Positions 36,821 to 45,039 of a stretch of DNA of 64,000 bases are shown piece by piece. Numbering within the stretch: the first letter of the stretch is position 1; every line of letters starts with the position of its first letter. The notes beneath the pieces were generated by a model, which was not told the origin of the DNA, did no database searches, and saw only the letters and a list, made by a program, of their open reading frames with translations. The translations under genes and the position numbers were made by a program. Origin of the DNA: Algoriphagus halophilus (GTDB lineage: Bacteria > Bacteroidota > Bacteroidia > Cytophagales > Cyclobacteriaceae); NCBI RefSeq assembly GCF_900129785.1, contig NZ_FSRC01000002.1, positions 372,001-436,000 of the forward strand, given 5' to 3'.

Positions 36821-38140
36821 TTACCAGGAAAATAATCCTGTATTTAGTCTTTGTAATGCCTCGTTTTTGAATTTCGCATCAATCAGTAAAGATACATTGT
36901 GTCTACTTCCTCCATAAGATACCATCCTCACTGGGATATCTTCCAAGGCATCCATCACAGATTTTATCACTCCCTTGGTCTCGGAAATCTCATTACCAAC
37001 AATACATACGATCGCTTGATTTCTATCTACTTCTACAGATCCCAAGGCTTCTAATTCAGCTGTAATTTGCCCCAAATGACTTAAATCGTCAATGGTAACC
37101 GAAACAGCCACCTCTGAAGTAGTAATCATATCGATTGGGGTTTTGTATTTCTCAAAAATTTCAAATATTCTTCTCAAGAAACCATAAGCCAATAACATTC
37201 GACTGGATTTGATTTTCACCGCTGTAATCCCATCCTTCGCTGCGATTGCTTTAACTCCAATAGCATCTACTTCTGCTTTGATCAATGTACCATGGGCTTG
37301 AGGCTGCATGGTATTGAGTAATTTCACAGGTACATTATAAAGTTGAGCAGGCCAGATGGAGGCAGGGTGAAGTATTTTAGCTCCGAAATAAGCCAACTCC
37401 GCCGCTTCATCAAATGAAAGCTCAGCAATTGGACGAGTCTGGTCCACAATTCTTGGATCATTGTTGTGCATCCCATCAATATCCGTCCAAATCTCACATG
37501 CTGAAGCCTGAATTGCCGCAGCGATCAAAGATGCAGTATAGTCACTCCCTCCACGCTTCAGGTTATCAACCTCATTTCTGTGATTCTTACAAATATATCC
37601 TTGCGTCACAAAAAGCTTTGTATCACCATACTCAGCTAAAATTGCTTTTAGCTTTTCTGAAATCTTTCCTAGTTCAGGCTCCGAATTTTCATCAATGCTC
37701 ATAAAATCGAGCGCTGGAAGAAATACCGCAGGTATCTCCAATTCTTCCAAAAGAGTATAAAACAACTTAGTGGAAAGCAGTTCTCCTTGAGCCAAGATAT
37801 CTCTATTTATCGCTTCATTAAATGAAATTTTTAATAGGATATTTAAAAACTCAAAATGTTCCTTGATAATCCCCTCTGCTTTTGCTCGAGCTGAATCAGA
37901 CTGAAGCAACTCCTTGTAGAACACTAAGTAATGGGCATGAAGGGCATCTATTCTCTCTTTGGCCAAAGCTTTATCGGCATCTGCTAATGCTTCTCCAATC
38001 CCCACCAAGGCATTGGTGGTGCCGGACAGTGCAGAAAGAACTACGATGGTGGGCTCATCACCAGAGGTAACCAGGTCTTTCACCTGGTGCATTCGCTCGG
38101 GTCGACCTACTGAGGTCCCACCGAATTTCATGATTTTCAT
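36821..38140 (-). CDS. lysC: Aspartate kinase
   Basis: This enzyme phosphorylates aspartate, the entry to the Lys/Thr/Met/DAP pathways. The 439-residue protein begins MKIMKFGGTSVGRPERM (nucleotide/Asp binding KFGGTS at 5-10). It has RGGSDYTASLIAAAI near 205 and WTDIDGMHNNDPR near 230, followed by two C-terminal ACT domains (about 305-435), the usual site of feedback regulation. It is monofunctional, with no homoserine dehydrogenase fusion. A pair of 15-bp direct repeats lies upstream (38190-38204 and 38220-38234). Confidence 0.95.
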   Translation of the reverse strand: MKIMKFGGTSVGRPERMHQVKDLVTSGDEPTIVVLSALSGTTNALVGIGEALADADKALAKERIDALHAHYLVFYKELLQSDSARAKAEGIIKEHFEFLNILLKISFNEAINRDILAQGELLSTKLFYTLLEELEIPAVFLPALDFMSIDENSEPELGKISEKLKAILAEYGDTKLFVTQGYICKNHRNEVDNLKRGGSDYTASLIAAAIQASACEIWTDIDGMHNNDPRIVDQTRPIAELSFDEAAELAYFGAKILHPASIWPAQLYNVPVKLLNTMQPQAHGTLIKAEVDAIGVKAIAAKDGITAVKIKSSRMLLAYGFLRRIFEIFEKYKTPIDMITTSEVAVSVTIDDLSHLGQITAELEALGSVEVDRNQAIVCIVGNEISETKGVIKSVMDALEDIPVRMVSYGGSRHNVSLLIDAKFKNEALQRLNTGLFSW

Positions 38141-38263
38141 GTGTTATAATAGATTTTTAATGGTCAAATGAAATCTCACATTATTACTATTCGATTCAGT
38201 CAAGAAGACTTAAATCATGTTCGATTCCATCAAGGGTAAATTGTATAGGTTTGAAAGCGTAAT

Positions 38264-38740
38264 TTAAAATCCGAGCATTTTTACCGCGGTAATCGCAGCT
38301 TCATCTCCTTTGTTGCCATGTTTTCCTCCTGCACGGTCCAAAGCCTGTTGCTGTGTATTAGGAGTCAACACACCAAAAATCACTGGTTTATTATACTTCA
38401 GACTGACATTGGTGATTCCATGTGCTACTGCATCACAAATAAAATCGAAGTGTTTGGTCTCCCCTTGGATCACACAACCCAAGCAGATTACCGCATCAAT
38501 ACTTTCTTCTTGCGCCAACCATTGAGCCGCTAAAGAGAGTTCAAAAGAACCGGGAACGTTCTTCCGGATAATGTTTTCTTTTTTTGCCCCATTGTCTAAT
38601 AAGGTTTGTAACGCACCTATGTAAAGTGCTTCCGTAACTTCCTCATTCCATTCGGAAACAATAATGCCAAATGTTTTTGTACTGATATCGGTGATATTCT
38701 TTGAAGAATGATCGCTTAGGCTTTTTAAAGAAGTTGCCAT
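38264..38740 (-). CDS. ribH: 6,7-dimethyl-8-ribityllumazine synthase
   Basis: RibH condenses 3,4-dihydroxy-2-butanone 4-phosphate with the ribityl-pyrimidine in riboflavin synthesis. The 158-residue length is typical. Motifs include IIVSEWNEEVTEALYIGAL, VPGSFELSLAAQWL (phosphate and ring binding), CLGCVIQGETKHFDFI (with the catalytic His near 91) and GVLTPNTQQQALDRAGGKHG. It follows a TPR-protein gene from which it is separated by a hairpin terminator, so it may be transcribed separately. Confidence 0.96.
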   Translation of the reverse strand: MATSLKSLSDHSSKNITDISTKTFGIIVSEWNEEVTEALYIGALQTLLDNGAKKENIIRKNVPGSFELSLAAQWLAQEESIDAVICLGCVIQGETKHFDFICDAVAHGITNVSLKYNKPVIFGVLTPNTQQQALDRAGGKHGNKGDEAAITAVKMLGF

Positions 38741-38764
38741 ATGTTAATTTTTAAATTTTTAAAC

Positions 38765-38797
38765 AAAAAAAAGAGTAAGACTTTTGGTCTTACTCTT
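38765..38797 (-). terminator. Terminator between the TPR gene and ribH
   Basis: AAGAGTAAGAC (38771-38781) pairs with GTCTTACTCTT (38787-38797). On the minus strand the hairpin is followed by a run of eight Ts. Confidence 0.88.
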
Positions 38798-38822
38798 CTC
38801 TATTATGCTTTATAACGCAGCA

Positions 38823-39536
38823 TTATTGAGCAGCAAGACCCTCTAATCGTGCCTTGTGTTTTCGTGCTGCAGAAAATTCGTATGATTCAAAATACTTTTC
38901 TTCAATCTCTCCATATGCATCAATTGCATTTTGGATTTGACCCGCTTCTTCATAAGCGATTGCCAACTTCATCAAATACTTAGGAGTGAAGAATTTGTTA
39001 GGCTCATAAGATGCAGCTTTTTCAAAGAAAGAAATTGCTTGCTCATTATTTCCAAGTTCCAAATGGGCATCACCCAAAAGCGAATAGGCTTGTCCTTGCA
39101 TCAAATAGTCATCTGCTGAGAACTGCTCCAATTCTGTGATTGCTTCCTGAAACTTTCTTTCTGAAAGGTAAATGGAACCAATGTAGAAATGTGCAAGATT
39201 CGCTGCGTCAGTTCTTGGATATTCTTCTACGATAGACAAGAAGCCGGAATTAATTCCATCGCCATTCAAAGCAAAATCAACTGAATCTTGCTCAAAATAA
39301 TAAACTGCTTGGAACATTTCTGCCTGAGCAGCCTTGTTTTGGTTTTGGGTATTGAATTGGAAAAACAGAATTCCACCAATCAAAATAATCGCTGCGGCTA
39401 ATACGCCTCCCAATACTTTACTGTTTTTCTTTAAAAAAGCTTCGCCTTGACCAAGTCTTTCTGCCAGTTCTTCTGGATTCTCCAAAATATCTGACTGATG
39501 GTGAGGTTGTGCTTTATTAGATTGTTTCGTTGCCAT
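38823..39536 (-). CDS. Membrane-anchored tetratricopeptide-repeat protein (YfgM-like)
   Basis: The 237-residue protein has a cytoplasmic N-terminus, one transmembrane helix (about 38-60, VLGGVLAAAIILIGGILFFQ), and three to four TPR units in the remainder (e.g. AHFYIGSIYLSERKFQEAIT and AYSLLGDAHLELGNNEQAIS). The layout resembles YfgM/BepA-partner periplasmic chaperone proteins. The ATG at 39536 is chosen over the TTG at 39545 because a strong promoter sits at 39556-39585 and ATG begins a standard polar N-terminus (MATKQSNKAQ). Confidence 0.85.
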   Translation of the reverse strand: MATKQSNKAQPHHQSDILENPEELAERLGQGEAFLKKNSKVLGGVLAAAIILIGGILFFQFNTQNQNKAAQAEMFQAVYYFEQDSVDFALNGDGINSGFLSIVEEYPRTDAANLAHFYIGSIYLSERKFQEAITELEQFSADDYLMQGQAYSLLGDAHLELGNNEQAISFFEKAASYEPNKFFTPKYLMKLAIAYEEAGQIQNAIDAYGEIEEKYFESYEFSAARKHKARLEGLAAQ

Positions 39537-39555
39537 GATACTCAAATTTCGACCG

Positions 39556-39585
39556 CAAATATACGCTTTTTATGAATTACACAAA
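39556..39585 (-). promoter_or_regulatory. Bacteroidota-type promoter of the TPR gene
   Basis: On the minus strand TTTG (39585-39582), an 18-bp spacer and TATATTTG (39563-39556) match the TTTG-N17-19-TAnnTTTG consensus completely, 19 bp before the chosen ATG. Confidence 0.65.
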
Positions 39586-39593
39586 GTCAAATA

Positions 39594-39627
39594 AAAAAGC
39601 CACGAAGCATTTGTAACTTCATGGCTT
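39594..39627 (-). terminator. Terminator after pdhA
   Basis: AAAAGCCACGAAG pairs with CTTCATGGCTTT with one G-U pair on the RNA of the minus strand, followed by a T run (GGCTTTTTTATTT). Confidence 0.75.
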
Positions 39628-39649
39628 TCTGAACAATGCTTTTTTCTGT

Positions 39650-40669
39650 TTATTCCATCACAAATGGATAGTCTTCCTGAACATAAACGTCCTTGAAAGC
39701 ATCCATTCCGTCTGGCCAAGGGGACTCTTCAGCAAATTTCACTGCATCCGTTACTTTTTTCTTTACTTTATCAACTATTTCAGAAATTTCTTCTTCTGTC
39801 AAAATTTTATTTTCCTTGATAGTAGATAAAACTTGTTCGATTGGGTCACGCTTCTTGTATTCCTCTACCTCTTCTTTGGTTCTGTATTTCTGAGGATCAG
39901 ACATAGAGTGACCTTTATAACGATAGGTTCTCATTTCTAACAAAGTCGGCCCATCCCCTCTTCTTGCTCTTTCTGCAGCTTCAGCAACCGCCTCATGAAC
40001 TGCCTCTACGTTCATTCCGTCTACTGCAAAGGATGGCATGTCATAAGATTCTCCCAAAGTAGATAAATCATCCACATTAGAAGATCTTTTAACAGCAGTA
40101 CCCATGGCATACCCATTATTTTCAATTACAAAAATAACTGGGGTCTTGTACAACATCGCCAAGTTTAAGGCCTCGTGGAAGGCTCCTTGACGTACTGCAC
40201 CATCTCCCATATAGGTAATGCAAAGGTTTTTGGTACCGTTATATTTTTCAGCGAAGCCAATCCCTAGTCCCATAGGAACTTGTGCACCTACGATACCATG
40301 ACCTCCCATGAAATTTCTTTCCTTATCAAAAATGTGCATGGATCCACCTTTACCTTTGGTCGTACCAGTTGCTTTTCCAAAAAGTTCTGCCATCACCGCA
40401 CCTGGGTCTGTACCCAAACCTAGTGGATGAGCATGACAACGGTAAGCAGTGATCCACTTATCGTCTTTTGTCAAGGCTGTGATTGCACCGGAAGCACAAG
40501 CCTCCTGTCCAATATATAAATGACAGAATCCTCTAATTTTTTGCTGACCGTAAAGTTGTCCTGCTTTTTCTTCGAACCTCCTCATTAAGAGCATGCTCTC
40601 ATACCAATAAGCGTAGGTTTCTTTCGAATATTTTACTTTAGACTTAGTCGCTGCAGTTTTCTTTGCCAT
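39650..40669 (-). CDS. pdhA: Pyruvate dehydrogenase E1 component, alpha subunit
   Basis: This is the thiamine-diphosphate E1-alpha that decarboxylates pyruvate with E1-beta for the pyruvate dehydrogenase complex. The 339-residue protein has the TPP motif from GDG (155-157) to NN (184-185), GGSMHIFDKERNFMGGHGIV, and the phosphorylation-loop-like YRYKGHSMSDPQKYRTKEEV. The frame opens at 40705, but that start falls within the TATATTTG -7 box at 40703-40710, so the ATG at 40669 is preferred. It stands alone here; the beta, E2 and E3 genes are not adjacent. Confidence 0.95.
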   Translation of the reverse strand: MAKKTAATKSKVKYSKETYAYWYESMLLMRRFEEKAGQLYGQQKIRGFCHLYIGQEACASGAITALTKDDKWITAYRCHAHPLGLGTDPGAVMAELFGKATGTTKGKGGSMHIFDKERNFMGGHGIVGAQVPMGLGIGFAEKYNGTKNLCITYMGDGAVRQGAFHEALNLAMLYKTPVIFVIENNGYAMGTAVKRSSNVDDLSTLGESYDMPSFAVDGMNVEAVHEAVAEAAERARRGDGPTLLEMRTYRYKGHSMSDPQKYRTKEEVEEYKKRDPIEQVLSTIKENKILTEEEISEIVDKVKKKVTDAVKFAEESPWPDGMDAFKDVYVQEDYPFVME

Positions 40670-40702
40670 ATCGTAATGATCAAAATATGCTATTTTAGGC
40701 CT

Positions 40703-40710
40703 CAAATATA
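40703..40710 (-). promoter_or_regulatory. Probable -7 promoter box of pdhA
   Basis: TATATTTG on the minus strand, 33 bp before the pdhA ATG. A clear TTTG -33 partner is not seen (a T-rich GATTTTTAG stretch lies at 40722-40730). Confidence 0.4.
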
Positions 40711-40760
40711 ATCATCCCGACCTAAAAATCAGGCTGCCGCCAAAATAATTCACCAAACTC

Positions 40761-41861
40761 ATGTACCTCAAGTCGCTGGAGCTATTACAATTCAAAAATC
40801 ATGAGAAGACCAAATTGGAGTTTTCACCACAGATAAATTGTATCGTAGGATTGAATGGAAGTGGTAAAACCAACATTCTTGATGGAATTCATTACCTCTC
40901 CCTTACCAAAAGTGCGGTTCAATCAAGCGATAGCCTCAACGTTCAGCACGAAAAAGATTTTTTTGCGATTAAAGGGAATTTCGAACTTTCCCAAAAACCT
41001 TTGGAAGTTCGCTGTACAGTAGAATTAGGAAAAAAGAAACTCATTTATCAAAATGGAAAAGCCTTGGATAAAACCTCCGAACATGTAGGTTTGATTCCTC
41101 TCGTCTTGATCGCACCAGACGATACGGATTTAATTAAAGGAGGAAGCGAGGGGCGAAGGAAATTTTTTGATGGATTGTTATCTCAACTTGACCGAAGTTA
41201 CTTAGATCAGTTGATTCGATATCACCATTTCTTAAAACAGCGGAATGCTTTGTTGAAAAAATTCGCAGAAACAGGAAGAAGGGATTTCACGCTATTGGAC
41301 GGCTATGACACAGAATTAATTGAGCTCAGTATCATCTTATCCAAAAGGAGAAATGAGCTATTAGAGGAAGTAGCTCCTTTGCTACAAAGTCACTATGCAG
41401 ATATCTCCCAAGGACAAGAACTGGTCAACATAGAGTATGACACCCAAGCCATACAAACAGATTTCGAAGCCTATTTCAAAAGTCAAAGGAAGAAAGACCT
41501 TATTACCAAAAATTCCAATGCAGGAATTCATAAAGATGATTTCAAATTCCAAATTGGGGAACACCCTATCCGCAAAATTGGAAGCCAAGGTCAGCAAAAA
41601 TCCTTTATCATATCCTTAAAGCTCGCCCAATTCAAAATTTTTGAAAAAGCGAAAGGCGAAAAGCCCATCCTTTTACTAGATGATATTTTTGATAAGCTGG
41701 ATGATTTGAGAATTGCCAAAATGATGGAATTGATTTCGCATCACACGTTTGGCCAAATATTCTTGACAGATGCAAGACCAGAGAGGTCCAAAAAAATCTT
41801 AAGTGAGCTAGATTCCGAGGTGTTTTATTTCTCCTTAAAAGCAGGAAAAATAGAAGCATAA
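40761..41861 (+). CDS. recF: DNA replication and repair protein RecF
   Basis: RecF is an SMC-like ATPase that loads RecA at gaps through RecOR. The 366-residue length is normal. It has Walker A GLNGSGKTN (30-38), the signature-like SQGQQKSFIISLKLAQF, Walker B PILLLDDIFDKLD, and the D-loop/His region TFGQIFLTDARPERS. It is divergent from pdhA and not next to dnaA/dnaN, which is common in Bacteroidota. Confidence 0.95.
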   Translation: MYLKSLELLQFKNHEKTKLEFSPQINCIVGLNGSGKTNILDGIHYLSLTKSAVQSSDSLNVQHEKDFFAIKGNFELSQKPLEVRCTVELGKKKLIYQNGKALDKTSEHVGLIPLVLIAPDDTDLIKGGSEGRRKFFDGLLSQLDRSYLDQLIRYHHFLKQRNALLKKFAETGRRDFTLLDGYDTELIELSIILSKRRNELLEEVAPLLQSHYADISQGQELVNIEYDTQAIQTDFEAYFKSQRKKDLITKNSNAGIHKDDFKFQIGEHPIRKIGSQGQQKSFIISLKLAQFKIFEKAKGEKPILLLDDIFDKLDDLRIAKMMELISHHTFGQIFLTDARPERSKKILSELDSEVFYFSLKAGKIEA

Positions 41862-41885
41862 AAAAAGAGGCCGAAGCCTCTTTCA
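41861..41885. terminator. Bidirectional terminator between recF and the nucleotidyltransferase
   Basis: AAAGAGGC (41864-41871), loop CGAA and GCCTCTTT (41876-41883), with an A run before the hairpin. Confidence 0.85.
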
Positions 41886-41886
41886 A

Positions 41887-42792
41887 TTATTTCCACAAGT
41901 TTTCTGGATACTCACCTTCTGCATGAAGCTTCTTCAATGCTTCAATAACGACAGGCCTATCATCCGTGTAGGTTACTCCAAACCAAACTTTTCCTCCTTT
42001 TAAAATTTCGAAAGCAGACTTCCCGGATTGAATCAAGTTATTTGCTACCGTAGGAATATAAAATTCAGATTTCAAATTATCGAGGTTAGCCGGAAGGAAC
42101 TCATTCCACATTTCTTCAATATCTTGGAATACTTCCTGATGGAAACCCCAAAAATTCATACTCACAGGTGTATCTTCTGCAATTTCCAACACTTCATTTT
42201 CTCCTCTACTCACAATCTTTTCCCCTTCTCGAGCGATGGAAGTTCTCTCTACCATCCCAATCAACTGCCCTTTTTCATTGGTATCACATACTCCACGACT
42301 CACGGTACCATTCTCAGAAAGTACATTTTGAATGGCATAACCCACCATTGCATTCAAATCAGGTTTCACCTCAGTGGACAAAAATTTACCAACCTCCACA
42401 AAGGCCTCTCGACCATAGAAATCATCCGCATTAATCACCGCAAAAGGCTCTTTGATGGCGTCTTTTGCACATAAAACTGCGTGGGCTGTTCCAAATGGTT
42501 TTTTTCTCCCTTCTTGTTTCAATTCAGCAGGCACAAAGCTATCCAAAGTTTGAACCACAAAATCCAGTTCAATTTTACCTGCCATTTTTGGAACAAACAT
42601 TTCTTTTGCCTCTTCCAAAATCTCATCCCTTACGATAAATACTACTTTACCAAATCCAGCCTGAATGGCATCGTAAATAGAATATTCTAAAATAGTTTCA
42701 CCATTAGGCCCAAATCCATCGATTTGCTTATTCCCGCCATAACGGCTCCCCATACCGGCAGCTAATACTAAAAGTGTTGGTTTCTGATTCAT
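41887..42792 (-). CDS. Sugar-phosphate nucleotidyltransferase family protein
   Basis: The 301-residue protein has an NTP-transferase Rossmann fold beginning LLVLAAGMGSRYGGNKQIDG (nucleotide-binding G-x-G-x-R), with FAVINADDFYGREAF (metal Asp) and a V-x-E-R-T-S segment in the middle. It probably couples a sugar 1-phosphate to UTP or another NTP. Bacteroidota members often accompany NahK-like kinases, and such a kinase is encoded at 33.2 kb, but the sugar is not determinable. Confidence 0.85.
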   Translation of the reverse strand: MNQKPTLLVLAAGMGSRYGGNKQIDGFGPNGETILEYSIYDAIQAGFGKVVFIVRDEILEEAKEMFVPKMAGKIELDFVVQTLDSFVPAELKQEGRKKPFGTAHAVLCAKDAIKEPFAVINADDFYGREAFVEVGKFLSTEVKPDLNAMVGYAIQNVLSENGTVSRGVCDTNEKGQLIGMVERTSIAREGEKIVSRGENEVLEIAEDTPVSMNFWGFHQEVFQDIEEMWNEFLPANLDNLKSEFYIPTVANNLIQSGKSAFEILKGGKVWFGVTYTDDRPVVIEALKKLHAEGEYPENLWK

Positions 42793-43000
42793 AGTTTCTT
42801 GCTAATAAGGCAGCAAAATTAATTTTTTATTGTTTGGACACAAACTTTATAAAACTACCTTTTCCATTCTTCTGGGTATATTATGAACTGTTTTTCATAA
42901 CAAATCATAGAATCAAACCCATTATAGGGTATTATGAAAACCCCTACTTTATTTTTTTTATGCTTTTTATGACAACGGAGGTTATTTTTTTAACCAGCAA

Positions 43001-43032
43001 TTGAAATTGATTTAATTTTTCTATTACCTTCA
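43001..43032 (+). promoter_or_regulatory. Possible promoter of the PII-amtB operon
   Basis: TTG at 43001-43003 and TACCTTCA at 43025-43032, with a 21-bp spacer, resemble TTG-N17-23-TAnnTTTG. The -7 box ends 39 bp before the PII start. The rest of the 279-bp gap is AT-rich with no sigma-54 type TGGC-N7-TTGC pair seen. Confidence 0.3.
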
Positions 43033-43071
43033 TGCCAAAATTTCAATAAACCACCAAACCCATTGTGAAAT

Positions 43072-43410
43072 ATGAAAAAAATAGAGGCGATTATTCGAAC
43101 ATCTCGATTTGATCAGATTCATTCATGCGTTGCTGCATTGGGAGTAAAGTTCCTCACCTTTTATGAGGTAAAAGGGATGGGCTTAGAACATGCACGTCAA
43201 CAAACCTACCGTGGGGTAGCTTATGAACCTGCTTATATCCCGAGAACAAAGCTTGAAATCGTAACAGTCGAAGAACTGGTCGAGCCAGTCATCAATTGCA
43301 TCCTTTCCGAAGGAAAAACCGGAGAAATCGGGGATGGAAAAATCTTTGTCTATGATGTTTTGGAAGCATATAGAATCAGAAACACAGACAAAGGAGAGCA
43401 AGCCCTATAA
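43072..43410 (+). CDS. PII-family nitrogen regulatory protein
   Basis: PII proteins sense 2-oxoglutarate and ATP/ADP and control ammonium transport. The 112-residue protein has the T-loop with Tyr46 and Tyr51 (QTYRGVAYEPAYIPRTKLEI; Tyr51 is the uridylylation site in proteobacterial PII), the B-loop GKTGEIGDGKIFVYDV and the C-loop Y-R-I-R-N. It precedes amtB by 31 bp, the standard glnK-amtB arrangement, so it is functionally GlnK: it would plug the AmtB pore when nitrogen is plentiful. Whether it is uridylylated here is not known. Confidence 0.93.
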   Translation: MKKIEAIIRTSRFDQIHSCVAALGVKFLTFYEVKGMGLEHARQQTYRGVAYEPAYIPRTKLEIVTVEELVEPVINCILSEGKTGEIGDGKIFVYDVLEAYRIRNTDKGEQAL

Positions 43411-43441
43411 TTTTCAATTTCACTAAAGACTTATCAAACCT

Positions 43442-44671
43442 ATGCAAGAATTATTTACCGTCAATAACCTATGGATGATGGTAGCCACTACGATGGTTTT
43501 CATCATGCACTTGGGGTTTGCCAGTTTGGAAGCTGGATTGACCCGTGCCAAAAACACTGTAAACATTCTTTTTAAAAACACCATTATCCCTGCTATTGGG
43601 CTTTTAACCTATGCTTTTGTAGGATTTAACCTCATGTATCCAGGAGCTGATTTTGCAGGATCTTTCTTTGGATTTGCCGGATTTGGACTTCCTCTACCAG
43701 AAGGCTGGGATTCCAGCAATTACAATGAAGGATATACATTTTTCACCGATTTTATCTTCCAGGCAATGTTTGCTGCCACTGCGGCCACCATAGTTTCTGG
43801 AGCTGTAGCTGAGCGCGTGAAATTGGGTCCTTTTATCTTTTTCTCAATCCTTTATGTGGCGATTTGCTATCCAATCGTAGGGATGTGGAAATGGGGAGGT
43901 GGATTCTTAGACGCGCTAGATACTTCATTTTATGACTTTGCAGGATCGACCATTGTTCACTCCGTAGGCGGTTGGGGAGCATTGGTAGGAGCTTATTTAT
44001 TAGGCCCAAGAATAGGGAAATACACAGAGAGAGGAATGACTGCGATTCCAGGACATAACATCCCAATGGCTACAGCAGGAGTCTTTTTATTGTGGTTTGG
44101 ATGGTTTGGATTCAACGGTGGGTCTGTATTAAGTGCTGATCCGGGTTTGGTGTCAAAGGTATTTGTGACCACCTGTATTGCAGCTTCTGCTGGAGCCTTT
44201 GGAGCACTTATCGTATCCTATTTGAAGTTTAAGTCCTATGATATTACCATGGTACTAAATGGTATCCTTGCTGGATTAGTAGGAATCACCGCTGGTGCAG
44301 ACCAAATGGGAGTAGGAGAATCTGCTATTATTGGCTTTATAGGAGGAGGACTGATTGTCTTTGCAGTGGTCTTCTTTGACAAAGTCAAAATAGACGATCC
44401 AGTAGGAGCAATATCGGTTCACTTAGTAGGTGGAATCTGGGGAACTTTAGCTGTTGGAATCTTCGGAGATTTAGCTGGAATGGGACAATTCATATCTCAG
44501 CTGATTGGAGTTGCTTCAGTAGGGGTATTCTGCGTATTGTTTAGCTGGATTATATTCTTCACTTTGAAGAAAACGGTTGGAATCCGAGTAGATGAAAAAG
44601 AAGAAACTGAAGGTTTGGATATCAACGAGCATTCCATGAGCGCATATCCTGATTTTAACATAAAAGATTAA
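43442..44671 (+). CDS. amtB: Ammonium transporter
   Basis: This 409-residue inner-membrane channel has 11 predicted helices. Amt signatures are visible: FASLEAGLTRAKNTVNILFK, YPIVGMWKWGGGFL, DFAGSTIVHSVGGWGALVGA (pore histidine region) and FLLWFGWFGFNGGS. Conserved twin pore histidines fall in STIVHSVGG and in AISVHLVGG. The C-terminal cytosolic tail (about 375-409) would contact PII. It is cotranscribed with the PII gene and ends in a bidirectional terminator. Confidence 0.96.
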   Translation: MQELFTVNNLWMMVATTMVFIMHLGFASLEAGLTRAKNTVNILFKNTIIPAIGLLTYAFVGFNLMYPGADFAGSFFGFAGFGLPLPEGWDSSNYNEGYTFFTDFIFQAMFAATAATIVSGAVAERVKLGPFIFFSILYVAICYPIVGMWKWGGGFLDALDTSFYDFAGSTIVHSVGGWGALVGAYLLGPRIGKYTERGMTAIPGHNIPMATAGVFLLWFGWFGFNGGSVLSADPGLVSKVFVTTCIAASAGAFGALIVSYLKFKSYDITMVLNGILAGLVGITAGADQMGVGESAIIGFIGGGLIVFAVVFFDKVKIDDPVGAISVHLVGGIWGTLAVGIFGDLAGMGQFISQLIGVASVGVFCVLFSWIIFFTLKKTVGIRVDEKEETEGLDINEHSMSAYPDFNIKD

Positions 44672-44695
44672 AAATAATAACTACCACCAACCAAG

Positions 44696-44730
44696 AAAAA
44701 GCCCCGAACCTTCATTGGAACGGGGCTTTT
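44696..44730. terminator. Terminator between amtB and a small gene
   Basis: AAAAAGCCCCG (44696-44706) pairs with CGGGGCTTTT (44721-44730), and the inner loop can pair further at CC/GG. Confidence 0.88.
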
Positions 44731-44737
44731 GCAATTC

Positions 44738-44923
44738 TTAAATGGGCTGAAAGTATCGATTCAGGGTATTTTGATGAATTTTACCGAACATCTCGTAACA
44801 CCAGTCTTTAAATTCTTCTATTTCTGATGGTAAAATAAGCTTAAGGCCTTTCTTCAGTTCTCGTTCAAATAAATACGCGCTGAAGCTAACTTTTTGCAGA
44901 ATGGTCTTCACATATTCTATCAT
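44738..44923 (-). CDS. Small conserved hypothetical protein (61 residues)
   Basis: The helical protein reads MIEYVKTILQKVSFSAYLFE then KELKKGLKLILPSEIEEFKD and WCYEMFGK. The pattern YVKTIL-KVSF-LF-EL-KG-L-W-C is one I associate with small, widely conserved Bacteroidota proteins of unknown function. No signal or membrane segment is present. It lies behind amtB on the opposite strand, has its own ATG, and is bounded by the hairpin at 44696-44730. The family identification is from memory. Confidence 0.65.
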   Translation of the reverse strand: MIEYVKTILQKVSFSAYLFERELKKGLKLILPSEIEEFKDWCYEMFGKIHQNTLNRYFQPI

Positions 44924-45039
44924 AGTTTAAAGAGTTTAGGGTTTATTAACTGAAATTAATTACTAGTACGGAAGCATTTATCCATATGTTACGTAAAATA
45001 AGGGCTTCTAAAAATAGAATAATCCCTAATTTCGCAACC

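Noticed and set aside
38141..38263. Lysine riboswitch upstream of the aspartate kinase gene
   Set aside because: The 123-bp region is too short and lacks the conserved multi-helix core; only a pair of direct repeats is evident.
42793..43071. Sigma-54 promoter before the PII-amtB operon
   Set aside because: No TGGC-N7-TTGC pair was found; only a weak TTG/TAnn-type promoter is visible.
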